From assembly GCF_020866965.1 (NCBI RefSeq), contig NZ_JAJATX010000005.1:62001-126000 (forward strand): a stretch of DNA of 64,000 nucleotides, in the 5' to 3' direction. A model generated the notes under the pieces. The model was not told the DNA's origin, made no database searches, and worked only from the letters and a program-made list of their open reading frames with translations. This DNA is from Microvirga roseola (GTDB lineage: Bacteria; Pseudomonadota; Alphaproteobacteria; Rhizobiales; Beijerinckiaceae). Shown one piece after another: positions 7,378-16,323 of the stretch. Position 1 is the first letter of the stretch, and each line of letters begins with the position of its first letter. A program made the translations under genes and the position numbers.

Positions 7378-8964
7378 ATGTCATCATGGATCAAACGCAC
7401 GGCGCTCGCAGCCGTCGCCACAGCCGCCCTCATGGGCGCCGCATCGGCCCAGGTCGTCTATAACCGCGGCAATACCGGCGAGCCCGAGACGCTCGATACC
7501 CACAAGACCTCAACGGTCCAGGAAGCCCACATCCTGCGCGACCTTCTCGAAGGCCTTGTGACCTACAACGCCAAGGGCGAGGCGGTTCCGGGCCAGGCCG
7601 AGAAATGGGAAGTCAGCGACGACGGCCTCACCTACCGCTTCACACTCCGCGACGGCCTCAAGTGGTCGAACGGCGATCCGGTGAAGGCCTCCGACTTCGT
7701 CTATTCCTACCGCCGCATCATGAATCCGGAGACAGGCGCAAAATACGCGAACATCCTGTACCCGATCAAGAATGCTGAGAAGATCAACAAGGGCCAGGGC
7801 AAGCTCGAAGAGCTCGGCGTGAAGGCCGTCGACGACAAGACTGTCGAGATCACCCTTGAGAATCCGACCCCCTATTTCATCGAGCTCCTGACCCACCAGA
7901 CCAGCCTGCCCGTTCACCAGGCCTCAGTGGAGAAGTTCGGCAAGGACTTCGTGAAGGCCGGCAACATGGTGTCGAACGGCGCCTACAAGCTGGCCGAGTT
8001 CGTCCCGAACTCGCACATCAAGCTCGTGAAGAACGAGAACTACCGCGACGCCAAGAACGTCCAGATCGACACCGTCAACTTCATCCCGCATCCTGACCTT
8101 GCCGCGGCCGTGCGCCGCTACGAGGCCGGCGAGCTGGACACGATGGACGAGCTCCCGGCCGACCAGATCAAGTCGCTCAAGCAGCGCTTCAGCGATCAGG
8201 TCAAGCTCGGCCCGTATCTCGGCACCTGGTACCTCGTGACGAACTCGTCGAAGGCTCCGTTCAACGACGTCCGCGTGCGTCAGGCTCTCTCGATGGGCGT
8301 CGACCGCGAGTTCATCGCCGAGCAGATCTGGGGCGAGACCATGCAGCCCGGCTACTCCTTCATGCCCCCGGGCATCGGCAATTACGGCGAGCCGGCCTAC
8401 ATGGACTACAAGGACATGTCGCCGATCGACCGCGAGGACAAGGCCAAGGCGCTTCTCAAGGAAGCCGGCTTCGGTCCCGGCAAGCCGCTGAAGGTCGAGA
8501 TCCGCTACAACACGACGGACAACAACCGGAACTCAGTCGTGGCCATCGCCGATCAGTGGAAGCAGCTCGGCGTCGAGACCTCCTTCATCAACACCGACGG
8601 CAAGACGCACTTCGCTCACCTGCGCGACGGCGGCGATTTCGACATCGCCCGCTACGGCTGGATCGCCGACTACTCGGATCCGAACAACTTCCTGTTCCTG
8701 CTCAAGAGCGACAGCAAGGGCTTCAACTACGGCAAGTATAACAATCCGGAGTTTGACAAGCTTCTTGAGGACGCCGCAAAGGAGCTGGATCTCGAGAAGC
8801 GCGCAGACATCATGAAAAAGGCCGAGGCCATCCTCATGAAGGACATGCCCTGGATCCCGATCATGTACTACGGCAAGAGCAACCTGATCTCGCCGAAGAT
8901 CAAGGGCTTCGTGCAGAATACGCGCGGCGTCTACCCGAGCCGCTTCCTCTCGAAGACCCAGTAA
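7378..8964 (+). CDS. Peptide ABC transporter substrate-binding protein (OppA/DppA family)
   Basis: A 528-residue periplasmic solute-binding protein of SBP family 5 with a signal peptide (residues 1-24, cleavage near ASAQ). Typical features are TGEPETLDTHKTSTVQEA after the signal, WEVSDDGLTYRFTLRDGLKWSNGDPV, and the LTYKN-type ligand region. It delivers oligopeptides or similar ligands to the permeases encoded downstream. A strong hairpin separates it from the permease genes, as is common where the binding protein must be made in excess. Closeness to the urate genes raises the question of a ureide or peptide substrate, but sequence alone does not decide. Confidence 0.93.
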   Translation: MSSWIKRTALAAVATAALMGAASAQVVYNRGNTGEPETLDTHKTSTVQEAHILRDLLEGLVTYNAKGEAVPGQAEKWEVSDDGLTYRFTLRDGLKWSNGDPVKASDFVYSYRRIMNPETGAKYANILYPIKNAEKINKGQGKLEELGVKAVDDKTVEITLENPTPYFIELLTHQTSLPVHQASVEKFGKDFVKAGNMVSNGAYKLAEFVPNSHIKLVKNENYRDAKNVQIDTVNFIPHPDLAAAVRRYEAGELDTMDELPADQIKSLKQRFSDQVKLGPYLGTWYLVTNSSKAPFNDVRVRQALSMGVDREFIAEQIWGETMQPGYSFMPPGIGNYGEPAYMDYKDMSPIDREDKAKALLKEAGFGPGKPLKVEIRYNTTDNNRNSVVAIADQWKQLGVETSFINTDGKTHFAHLRDGGDFDIARYGWIADYSDPNNFLFLLKSDSKGFNYGKYNNPEFDKLLEDAAKELDLEKRADIMKKAEAILMKDMPWIPIMYYGKSNLISPKIKGFVQNTRGVYPSRFLSKTQ

Positions 8965-8977
8965 GAACCTGCAGATG

Positions 8978-9011
8978 GGGGCGGCCTGAGCTTTTCAGGC
9001 CGCCCCTTTTT
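8978..9011 (+). terminator. Hairpin plus T-run between oppA and oppB (attenuator-like)
   Basis: A perfect 12-bp stem (8978-8989 pairs with 8995-9006; left arm GGGGCGGCCTGA) with a 5-base loop is followed by five T residues. It has the form of an intrinsic terminator. Since oppB follows after 38 bases with no other obvious promoter, it most likely gives partial termination or protects the oppA message. Confidence 0.8.
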
Positions 9012-9049
9012 GCATTTTCATTTTTTATTCGAGACGGAGGAGCTTTCAG

Positions 9050-9970
9050 GTGCTCTCCTTCATCACCCGCCGCCTCTTCGCGGCCATTCCGACGCTGTTC
9101 ATCATCGTCACGATTTCGTTCTTCCTGATCCGGCTCGCGCCCGGCGGCCCCTTCGATCTCGAGCGTCCGCTCGAAGCGAAGGTGATGGAGAACCTCAACC
9201 GGATCTACCAGCTCGACCGTCCGCTGATCGAGCAGTACTGGCTCTATCTCAGCGCCGTCATGCGCGGGGATTTCGGCCCCTCCTTCATCCTGCGCGATTT
9301 CTCGGTCGCGGAACTCTTTGCGCGCGGGCTTCCCGTCTCGATGACCCTGGGCGCGCTGGCCCTGTCGCTTGCCATCATCGTCGGCGGGACCTTCGGCGCC
9401 ATTGCGGCCTTCCGCCAGAACAGCGCTGTCGACTACACCGTGACCGGAATGGGCGCCCTCGGCCTGACCATCCCGAACTTTGTGGTCGCTCCGGTCCTCC
9501 AGATCGTCTTCGGCCTGGCCCTCGCCTGGCTGCCGGTCGCAGGCTGGGCTTACGGGAGCCCGAGCCATCTCGTTCTGCCGGTGATCGTGCTGGCGCTGCC
9601 GCAGATCGCGGTCGTCGCGCGCATGACCCGCGCGGCCATGATCGAGAACCTGCGCTCCAACCACATCCGCACGCTCCGCTCCCTCGGGCTGCCCACGCGG
9701 GTGATCGTGGTCCACGCCCTGCGCGGTGCGGCGCTTCCCGTGGTGTCATATCTCGGCCCGGCGGCTGCGGCGCTCCTCACGGGCTCGGTGGTGGTGGAAA
9801 CCATCTTCGGCCTGCCGGGCATCGGACGCTACTTCGTCGAAGGCGCGCTCAACCGCGACTACACCCTCGTCATGGGCACGGTCGTCGTCATTGCGGTCTT
9901 CGTTCTCCTCTTCAACCTCGTGGTCGATATCCTCTATGCCCTGATCGATCCGCGCATCCGCTACGATTGA
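9050..9970 (+). CDS. Opp-type ABC transporter permease (OppB/DppB)
   Basis: A 306-residue inner-membrane permease starting with GTG at 9050, preceded by GGAGG about 9 bases upstream. About six membrane segments are visible and the binding-protein-dependent transport signature is in the segment SLGLPTRVIVVHALRGAALPV, the EAA loop that contacts the ATPase. The N terminus MLSFITRRLFAAIPTLFII is typical of OppB/DppB. It forms the channel with the OppC-like protein encoded 8 bases downstream. Confidence 0.93.
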   Translation: MLSFITRRLFAAIPTLFIIVTISFFLIRLAPGGPFDLERPLEAKVMENLNRIYQLDRPLIEQYWLYLSAVMRGDFGPSFILRDFSVAELFARGLPVSMTLGALALSLAIIVGGTFGAIAAFRQNSAVDYTVTGMGALGLTIPNFVVAPVLQIVFGLALAWLPVAGWAYGSPSHLVLPVIVLALPQIAVVARMTRAAMIENLRSNHIRTLRSLGLPTRVIVVHALRGAALPVVSYLGPAAAALLTGSVVVETIFGLPGIGRYFVEGALNRDYTLVMGTVVVIAVFVLLFNLVVDILYALIDPRIRYD

Positions 9971-9978
9971 GTTTTGCC

Positions 9979-11121
9979 ATGGCTCAAGGCGCAGTTCTTC
10001 CTGTCGAAACCATGAAAGGCCCGGTTGCGGGGCGTTCCCTCTGGGCCGAGGCCCGCGGGCGGCTTCTCCACAACAAGGCGGCGGTCACCAGCATCGTCGT
10101 CCTCGGCCTCATCGCCATCGCCTGCATTTTCGGGCCCTTCTTCACCGGACATCCCTTCGACCGCGTCTACAGCGAGTACGTGAAGGTGCCCGCCAGCCTG
10201 GAGGCCTACCCCAAGCCCGATCAGATCGAGCCCAATCTCGAGAGGATTGGATCGCGGGTGCGCGCGAAGCCGGAGAACATCGTCATCGGGGACGACAGCC
10301 TGCGCGTCACGCTGGTCAGCTCGAGCAGCCGCCCCATCGACGAGCGGCTTCTGGCCTATTTCGAGCGCTCCGACCTGTTCGGCACCGCCCAGGTCGTGGA
10401 GCGCCTGGAGGAAGGACGGCGGCTCGTCGTCGATGTGCCGATCAAGCGGCAATACTTCTTCTTCGGCACGGATACCAACGGCCGCGACCTGCTCACCCGC
10501 ACCATGAAGGCGGGGCAGATCTCGCTCGCCATCGGCCTCCTCGCCACCTTCGTCGCCATCCTCATCGGCGTGATCTACGGCGCGACCGCGGGCTATCTCG
10601 GCGGGCGGGTCGATCTGGTGATGATGCGCATCGTCGACATTCTCTATTCCCTGCCCTTCATCTTCTTCGTGATCATGCTGGTCGTGTTCTTCGGCCGCAA
10701 TTTCATCCTGATGTTCATCGCCGTCGGCGCGGTGGAGTGGCTCGACATGGCCCGCATCGTCCGCGGGCAGACGCTCTCGATCAAGCGGCAGGAATACGTG
10801 CAGGCCGCGGAAGCCCTCGGCGTCGAGACGAAGGGCATCATCCGCCGTCACGTGATCCCCAACACGCTCGGCCCCGTGGTCGTTTACATGACTCTTCTGG
10901 TGCCGAAGGTGATCCTGCTGGAGAGCTTCCTGTCCTTCCTCGGCCTCGGCGTCCAGGAGCCCAATACCAGCCTCGGCGTCCTGATTTCGGAGGGCGCCAA
11001 GAACATCCAGGGCGCAACCTGGATGCTGATCTACCCGTCCCTCACGCTCGTCGCGATCCTGTTCTGCCTCAACTTCATCGGCGACGGCCTGCGCGATGCG
11101 CTCGACCCGAAGGATCGCTGA
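9979..11121 (+). CDS. Opp-type ABC transporter permease (OppC family, with large N-terminal domain)
   Basis: A 380-residue permease. The ATG at 9979 is chosen because the OppC N-terminal arm (WAEARGRLLHNKAAVTS) follows it; the open frame extends upstream but only through oppB in another frame. After the first membrane segment there is a soluble insert of roughly 100 residues before IKRQYFFFGTDTNGRD, larger than in DppC and typical of the OppC branch used by some Alphaproteobacteria. The EAA loop is EALGVETKGIIRRHVIPNTLGP. It ends 1 base before the start of the fused ATPase gene. Confidence 0.93.
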   Translation: MAQGAVLPVETMKGPVAGRSLWAEARGRLLHNKAAVTSIVVLGLIAIACIFGPFFTGHPFDRVYSEYVKVPASLEAYPKPDQIEPNLERIGSRVRAKPENIVIGDDSLRVTLVSSSSRPIDERLLAYFERSDLFGTAQVVERLEEGRRLVVDVPIKRQYFFFGTDTNGRDLLTRTMKAGQISLAIGLLATFVAILIGVIYGATAGYLGGRVDLVMMRIVDILYSLPFIFFVIMLVVFFGRNFILMFIAVGAVEWLDMARIVRGQTLSIKRQEYVQAAEALGVETKGIIRRHVIPNTLGPVVVYMTLLVPKVILLESFLSFLGLGVQEPNTSLGVLISEGAKNIQGATWMLIYPSLTLVAILFCLNFIGDGLRDALDPKDR

Positions 11122-11122
11122 C

Positions 11123-12757
11123 ATGACAGAACCCGTTCTCTCGGTCCGCAATCTCCACGTCCGCTTCCGCACGGGCGATGGCATCCTTCATGCGGTGAAG
11201 GGCATCGATATCGACATCAATCCCGGCGAGACCGTCGCCATCGTCGGAGAATCCGGCTCCGGCAAAAGCCAAACCATGATGTCCGTCATGGGCCTGCTGG
11301 CCTCCAACGGCTGGGCGGAAGGCTCGGTGAAGTATCGCGGAGAGGAGCTCGTGGGCCTGTCTCCCGAGAAGCTCAACCGCTATCGCGGCTCGAAGCTCAC
11401 CATGATCTTCCAGGAGCCCATGACCTCGCTCGATCCGCTCTACCGGATCGGCGACCAGCTCAGCCTGCCGCTGACGACTCATGGCGGAATGAGCAAGCGC
11501 AACGCGCGCAAGCGCGCCATCGAGCTCCTGGAACTCGTGCAGATCCCGGACCCTGCCCGCCGGATCGACGCCTATCCGCACGAACTCTCCGGCGGCCAGC
11601 GCCAGCGCGTGATGATCGCCATGGCGCTCGCGAACAATCCCGACGTGCTGATCGCCGACGAGCCGACCACGGCTCTCGACGTGACGGTCCAGGCGCGCAT
11701 CCTCGAGCTTCTGGCCGATCTCCAGAAGCGCCTCGGCATGTCCATCGTCTTCATCACCCACGATCTCGGCGTCGTGCGCCGGTTCGCCGACCGCACCTAT
11801 GTGATGAAGCGCGGCGAGGTGGTGGAGAGCGGCCGGACCGGCGACCTCTTCGCCGCGCCGAAGCACCCCTATACGCAGATGCTCATCGACGCCGAACCGA
11901 CGGGACGCAAGGAGCCCGTTTCGGCCGATGCGCCCATGGTGCTGGACGCCAGGAACGTCGAGGTCACCTTCGGCCTGAAGAAGAGCCTGTTCGGCACGAC
12001 CACCCATGTGCTTCGCGCCGTGGACGGCGTGAGCCTCACGGTGCGCGCCGGCGAGACGGTGGGCGTGGTGGGCGAATCCGGATCGGGCAAGTCGACGCTG
12101 GGCCGTGCGATCCTGAAGCTCCAGCAGGCTTCCGGCATGGTTCGCTTCGAGGATCGCAACTTGATGCCGCTCGACCGGTCCGGCATGCGGCCCCTGCGGC
12201 GGCATCTCCAGCTTGTCTTCCAGGACCCGTTCGGCTCTCTCTCGCCGCGCATGACGTCAGGCGAGATCGTGACCGAAGGACTTCTGGTCCACGAGCCCAG
12301 CATCTCCCGCAAGGAGCGCGACCGGCGGGCGGCCCAGGCCTTCGAGGAAGTCCAGCTCGATCCCGCCTGGCGCAACCGCTTCCCTCACGAATTCTCCGGC
12401 GGCCAGAGGCAGCGCATCGCGATCGCCCGCGCCATGATCCTCCACCCGAAGCTGGTCGTTCTCGACGAGCCGACCTCGGCTCTCGACCGTTCGGTGCAGA
12501 AGGAGATCGTGGAGTTGCTGCGCGGCCTGCAGAAGGCCCATGGCCTCGCCTATGTCTTCATCAGCCACGATCTCGCAGTCGTGCGCGCGCTCTCCGACGA
12601 GATCATGGTGATGAAGAGCGGCAAGGTGGTGGAGCGCGGCACGGCCGAGCAGATCTTCGAGCGTCCGCAGGAGGACTACACCCGCGACCTGATCGCAGCC
12701 GCCTTCCTCAGCGAGCGCAGCAAGGCCGAAGCCCAGGGCGAGCCCCTGGCCTCCTGA
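11123..12757 (+). CDS. Fused double-ATPase of Opp/Dpp ABC transporter (OppD-OppF fusion)
   Basis: A 544-residue cytoplasmic protein that joins the two ATPase subunits of an oligopeptide importer. The first domain has Walker [10 protein letters not shown] at about 42-50 and signature LSGGQRQRV at about 155; the second has Walker [10 protein letters not shown] at about 317-325 and signature FSGGQRQRI at about 424. The first Walker A ends in Q where T/S is usual, a variation common in OppD. The start at 11123 lies 1 base after the oppC stop. It energises import by the two permeases upstream. Confidence 0.94.
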   Translation: MTEPVLSVRNLHVRFRTGDGILHAVKGIDIDINPGETVAIVGESGSGKSQTMMSVMGLLASNGWAEGSVKYRGEELVGLSPEKLNRYRGSKLTMIFQEPMTSLDPLYRIGDQLSLPLTTHGGMSKRNARKRAIELLELVQIPDPARRIDAYPHELSGGQRQRVMIAMALANNPDVLIADEPTTALDVTVQARILELLADLQKRLGMSIVFITHDLGVVRRFADRTYVMKRGEVVESGRTGDLFAAPKHPYTQMLIDAEPTGRKEPVSADAPMVLDARNVEVTFGLKKSLFGTTTHVLRAVDGVSLTVRAGETVGVVGESGSGKSTLGRAILKLQQASGMVRFEDRNLMPLDRSGMRPLRRHLQLVFQDPFGSLSPRMTSGEIVTEGLLVHEPSISRKERDRRAAQAFEEVQLDPAWRNRFPHEFSGGQRQRIAIARAMILHPKLVVLDEPTSALDRSVQKEIVELLRGLQKAHGLAYVFISHDLAVVRALSDEIMVMKSGKVVERGTAEQIFERPQEDYTRDLIAAAFLSERSKAEAQGEPLAS

Positions 12758-12797
12758 GGCCGGAACCGAAAGCCTGGCGCGGATTTGACTCGGCGCC

Positions 12798-13793
12798 ATG
12801 GCAAAGCCCGCTGACGACACTTCCTCCGCCCCTGGCGCGCGAACCGGAAAGGCGAGGCGGCAAGCGCCGCCTGCGAAGAAACGCGCCTCCTCGGAACGCA
12901 AAGGAACCAAGCCCGAAACCGCGGATGTGGCCGGGGTCTCTCTCACAAATCCGGATCGGATCCTGTGGGAGGACCAGGGCCTCACGAAGCGGGAACTGGC
13001 CGAGTTCTACGTGAGCATCGCCGAGTGGGTCCTCCCGCATCTGGCAGGCCGTCCCCTCACCTTGATCCGCTGCCCTGCCGGCGCGCAGAAGAAATGCTTC
13101 GTGCAGCGCCACCCTTGGGCGGGCATCAGCGGCTTCATCCAGCGCACCCCGGCGCCGGATGAGCAGGAGATCCTGACTGTCCGGGATATTCAGGGCGTCG
13201 TCGCCCTCGTGCAGTCGGGCGTCCTGGAGATGCATGTCTGGGGCGCGACCATGGCCGATCTGGAGCGCCCCGACCGCCTCATCCTCGATCTCGATCCGGG
13301 AGACGGCCTGGAATGGTCCCATGTGATCGAGGCGGCCCGCGCCGTTCGCGAGCGCCTGAGGGCTCTGGGCCTGGAGAGCTTCGTCAAGACGACCGGAGGC
13401 AAGGGGCTTCATGTCGTCGCGCCGGTAAAGCCGAAGGCCACCTGGAAGGAGACCCTCGCCTTCACGAGAGGCCTCGCAGAGGCCATGGCGCGCGATGAGC
13501 CGGATCGCTACACGACCACATCCGTCAAGCAGGAGCGCGAGGGCCGGATCTTCATCGATTATCTGCGCAACAACCGGGAGGCCTCTGCGGTCGCCCCCTA
13601 CTCGACCCGCGCCCGGCCCGGCGCGCCCGTTGCCACGCCGCTCGCCTGGGAGGAGCTGACGCCCGATATCAGGCCGAACGGCTTCACCGTCCGGAACCTG
13701 GGCCAGCGCCTCGCATCCCTGAAACAGGATCCCTGGGCGGAGATCGGCAGGATCGATCAGGTCCTGCCGGAAACCCCGCGCCGGAAGACGTGA
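12798..13793 (+). CDS. ligD: Stand-alone LigD-type DNA polymerase/primase domain
   Basis: A 331-residue archaeo-eukaryotic primase-like polymerase of the bacterial non-homologous end-joining (NHEJ) LigD family. The metal-binding motif DLDPG is at residues 164-168 (D164 and D166), and SFVKTTGGKGLHVVAP is the conserved nucleotide-binding stretch. A basic, low-complexity N-terminal tail of about 45 residues (KARRQAPPAKKRASSERKG) precedes the domain. No ligase or phosphoesterase domain is fused and no Ku gene is in the window, so this is either one of several stand-alone LigD-Pol proteins or works with a ligase encoded elsewhere. It is convergent with the GST gene. Confidence 0.9.
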   Translation: MAKPADDTSSAPGARTGKARRQAPPAKKRASSERKGTKPETADVAGVSLTNPDRILWEDQGLTKRELAEFYVSIAEWVLPHLAGRPLTLIRCPAGAQKKCFVQRHPWAGISGFIQRTPAPDEQEILTVRDIQGVVALVQSGVLEMHVWGATMADLERPDRLILDLDPGDGLEWSHVIEAARAVRERLRALGLESFVKTTGGKGLHVVAPVKPKATWKETLAFTRGLAEAMARDEPDRYTTTSVKQEREGRIFIDYLRNNREASAVAPYSTRARPGAPVATPLAWEELTPDIRPNGFTVRNLGQRLASLKQDPWAEIGRIDQVLPETPRRKT

Positions 13794-13797
13794 GCGC

Positions 13798-14433
13798 TCA
13801 GAACAGGGGCGCCTGAATCCCCTCTGCGGCGAAAGCCTCCTGCACGGCGGGCCGTGCGACGACACGCTCGGCCAGGGCGTTCAGGGCGGGAATGCTGCGC
13901 GGCGGGCGCGGCATGCCGCGTCCCCAGCGGATCAGCATGAACAGGAAGAGATCGGCGGCGGAGAAGCGGTCGCCCAAGAGCCATGCCCTGTCGCCGAGCT
14001 GCTCGGCAATGACGTCGAACATGCGGTAGAGGCGCTGCTCCGCCGCCGCCTTGACGCTCGGCACTGCGGCTTCATCCGTGGTGTGCTCGTGCGGATAGAA
14101 CCAGGCGCGATATTCCGCCTGCGGCGTGTTCGTGAAATGGATCATCCACTTGTAGAACTCGGCCCGCTCCTTGGTGCCGATGGCGGGGGCGAGGCCCGCC
14201 TCCGGGAACTTGTCCGCGAGATGGAGCGCGACCGCGGCTGTCTCGAACAGGACGAGATCGCCATCGACCAGCACTGGGATGCGCCCATTCGGGTTGAGCC
14301 TGAGATAGTCCGCGCTCTTCTGCGCATTCTGGCTCCGGTCCACGAGGCGCAGTTCGAAGGGTGCGCCGATCTCCCGCAGCATCATGTGGGGCAGGAGGCT
14401 GGCATTGCCGGGATAGTAGTAGAGGGCGAGCAT
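13798..14433 (-). CDS. Glutathione S-transferase family protein
   Basis: A 211-residue soluble protein. An N-terminal thioredoxin-like domain (residues 1-78; LYYYPGNASLLPHMMLREIG, then NPNGRIPVLVDGDLVLFETAA) is followed by a helical C-terminal domain with WLLGDRFSAADLFLFMLIRWG. The frame is open far upstream on this strand, but only the ATG at 14433 begins the GST fold; everything before it is antisense to the PPK2 gene. The N-terminal S/N position suits glutathione binding, but the substrate is unknown. Confidence 0.88.
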   Translation of the reverse strand: MLALYYYPGNASLLPHMMLREIGAPFELRLVDRSQNAQKSADYLRLNPNGRIPVLVDGDLVLFETAAVALHLADKFPEAGLAPAIGTKERAEFYKWMIHFTNTPQAEYRAWFYPHEHTTDEAAVPSVKAAAEQRLYRMFDVIAEQLGDRAWLLGDRFSAADLFLFMLIRWGRGMPRPPRSIPALNALAERVVARPAVQEAFAAEGIQAPLF

Positions 14434-14574
14434 GGAAGGCGCCTTTGCGAACGTCACGGGTGCCCATTTGGTAAGCCGCGTGCGCGGAGCCGTAAAGGCG
14501 TATCCCGCCGCCATCCAGATCTTCCTTTCGCAGCGCCATGCTCTATCGTCCTGTCGGGAGATGAGGAGCAAAGG

Positions 14575-15399
14575 ATGACGGATCACGTTCGTGCCCTGCT
14601 GGACAAGGTCCTGGTGAAGCCGGGGGACCGCGTCCGCCTGAAGGAATGCGATCCGCGCGGTGCCTCGCTCTTCGAGGGCGAAAGCGAGACCAAGGCCGCC
14701 ACCGCCGCCCTCGCCAAGGACATCGACGCATTGCAGGACCGCCTTTATGCGGAGGGCTCGCGGGCGCTCCTCGTGGTACTGCAGGGGACGGATACCTCGG
14801 GCAAGGACGGCACCATCCGCAGCGTGTTCAATGCGACCGGCCCTCTCGGCGTCTCGGTCACGGCCTTCCGCAAGCCGTCGGAGACCGAGCTTGCGCACGA
14901 TTATCTCTGGCGCGTCCATGCCGTCTGCCCGCGCCGCGGGACCATTGGCATTTTCAACCGCTCCCATTACGAGGATGTGCTGATCGCGAAGGTGAGGTCG
15001 TTCGCTCCTGCGCAGGTCATCGAGCAGCGCTACGAGCAGATCAACGCCTTCGAGAAGATGCTGGTGGAGAACGGCACGACGATTCTCAAGTTCATGCTGC
15101 ACATCTCGAAGGACGAGCAGAAAGAGCGCCTGCAGGAGAGGCTCGACAACCCGAAGAAGCACTGGAAGTTCGATGCGGGCGACCTCGACGACAGGCAGCA
15201 CTGGGACGACTTCCAGGACGCCTACGAGACCATGCTGCACCGCTGCTCGACCCCATGGGCGCCCTGGCATGTCATCCCGGCCGACCGGAAGTGGGTCCGC
15301 AACGCCGCCGTCGCCTCCATCGTCAAGGCGACACTGGAAGAGATGAACCCTCTTTATCCGAAGGTTTCCTGGCAGCCCGGAGACTTCACGATCCCATAG
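14575..15399 (+). CDS. ppk2: Polyphosphate kinase 2 family protein
   Basis: A 274-residue PPK2-family phosphotransferase using polyphosphate to phosphorylate nucleotides (or the reverse). A Walker-A-like loop GTDTSGKDGTIRSV lies at about 69-82 and the family motif NRSHYEDVLIAKV follows. The ATG at 14575 has an aaagg site directly upstream and starts the conserved MTDHVRALLDKVLVKPGDRVRL region; the open frame further upstream is antisense to the GST gene. The length fits single-domain PPK2 (class I/III); class assignment needs alignment. Confidence 0.92.
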   Translation: MTDHVRALLDKVLVKPGDRVRLKECDPRGASLFEGESETKAATAALAKDIDALQDRLYAEGSRALLVVLQGTDTSGKDGTIRSVFNATGPLGVSVTAFRKPSETELAHDYLWRVHAVCPRRGTIGIFNRSHYEDVLIAKVRSFAPAQVIEQRYEQINAFEKMLVENGTTILKFMLHISKDEQKERLQERLDNPKKHWKFDAGDLDDRQHWDDFQDAYETMLHRCSTPWAPWHVIPADRKWVRNAAVASIVKATLEEMNPLYPKVSWQPGDFTIP

Positions 15400-15415
15400 G
15401 AGCGCCCACCCCGCC

Positions 15416-15449
15416 CCCGACCTTCGTCGGGACCCCTTGTCGGCAAGGG
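15416..15449 (+). terminator. Tandem short hairpins after the PPK2 gene
   Basis: Two adjacent stem-loops: CCCGAC-cttc-GTCGGG (15416-15431) and CCCTTG-tcgg-CAAGGG (15434-15449). The second has a stable UNCG-like tetraloop. They lie between the PPK2 stop and the universal stress protein start and may end or stabilise the ppk2 message. There is no T-run, so termination would not be classical. Confidence 0.4.
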
Positions 15450-15471
15450 ATTTAAGCGCGACAATAATCTC

Positions 15472-16305
15472 ATGAAAAGCATTCTCATTCCGGTCGAAGA
15501 CCACGGCATCCTCGAGCCTCAACTGGAAGCGGCGCTTCTGCTGGGCCGGATGTTCGACAGCTATATTGAGGGGATCGCCATCACCCCGGATTATCCGGTG
15601 GTCCTGCCGGTGGATATCGCCATCGGCGTTCCCTCGCCCATCACGCCTGAGAACCGCATCGAGATCGCCCGCACTTGTCGCGAGCGCTTCGAGGGCTTCA
15701 TGGTCACGCGGGAGATCCCCCGTTCCGCGGGCCTCGGCGGCCTCGGCTTCGGCTGGCGGCAGGACGGGCTGATGGAGGATGCGTTCCTGGGAGCCTATGG
15801 ACGTGTCTTCGACGTGATCGTCGTCGGACGTCCCGACGGATCGAACGGCCAGACGCGCCTCTCCACCGTCGAGGCGGCCCTCTTCGAGACCGGCCACCCC
15901 GTTCTGATCTCTCCTCCCAACTCACCGCGGAGCATCGGCGAAACCGTCGTGATCGCCTGGAACCGCAGCACCGAAACGGCGCGCACGATCCTGGGCTCCA
16001 TGCCGATCCTCTCCAAGGCCCGCCGCATCGTCATTCTCGAGATCGAGGACTGGGGTGTTCCGGGCCCATCGGGCGCGGAGCTGGCCCGTTTCCTGAGAAT
16101 GCGCGACATGCCCGCTGAAGCGGTGACGGTCACGGACACCGCCAACAGGCCCGGAGAGAAGATCCTGGCCGAGGCGGCCGCGCTTGGCTGCGACCTCCTG
16201 GTGAAGGGCGCCTATACGCAGAGCCGCCTCAGGCAGATGTTCTTCGGGGGAGCGACGAGCCACATCTTGAGCAACACGACGATGCCCGTCATCCTGGCTC
16301 ATTGA
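15472..16305 (+). CDS. Universal stress protein (UspA family)
   Basis: A 277-residue protein of the UspA fold, about twice the size of one domain. The N terminus MKSILIPVEDHG is the first beta strand, and the last 40 residues carry the ATP-binding-type glycine motif (VKGAYTQSRLRQMFFGGATSHIL). The middle is less conserved, so the first half may be a degenerate domain. It is likely a nucleotide-binding stress protein of the cytoplasm. It follows PPK2, another stress-linked gene, on the same strand, but hairpins separate them. Confidence 0.87.
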   Translation: MKSILIPVEDHGILEPQLEAALLLGRMFDSYIEGIAITPDYPVVLPVDIAIGVPSPITPENRIEIARTCRERFEGFMVTREIPRSAGLGGLGFGWRQDGLMEDAFLGAYGRVFDVIVVGRPDGSNGQTRLSTVEAALFETGHPVLISPPNSPRSIGETVVIAWNRSTETARTILGSMPILSKARRIVILEIEDWGVPGPSGAELARFLRMRDMPAEAVTVTDTANRPGEKILAEAAALGCDLLVKGAYTQSRLRQMFFGGATSHILSNTTMPVILAH

Positions 16306-16323
16306 TACAGGCGCGGGTTTTCG

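Noticed and set aside
8978-9011. A riboswitch between oppA and oppB
   Set aside because: There is only a simple stem with a T-run; no conserved aptamer-like structure is seen.
9010-11121. A 703-codon frame covering both permeases
   Set aside because: Its first half is an out-of-frame reading of oppB; only the part from 9979 is the OppC permease.
13798-15897. A 699-codon minus-strand frame that includes the GST
   Set aside because: Only the last 211 codons match GST; the rest is antisense to the PPK2 and stress protein genes.
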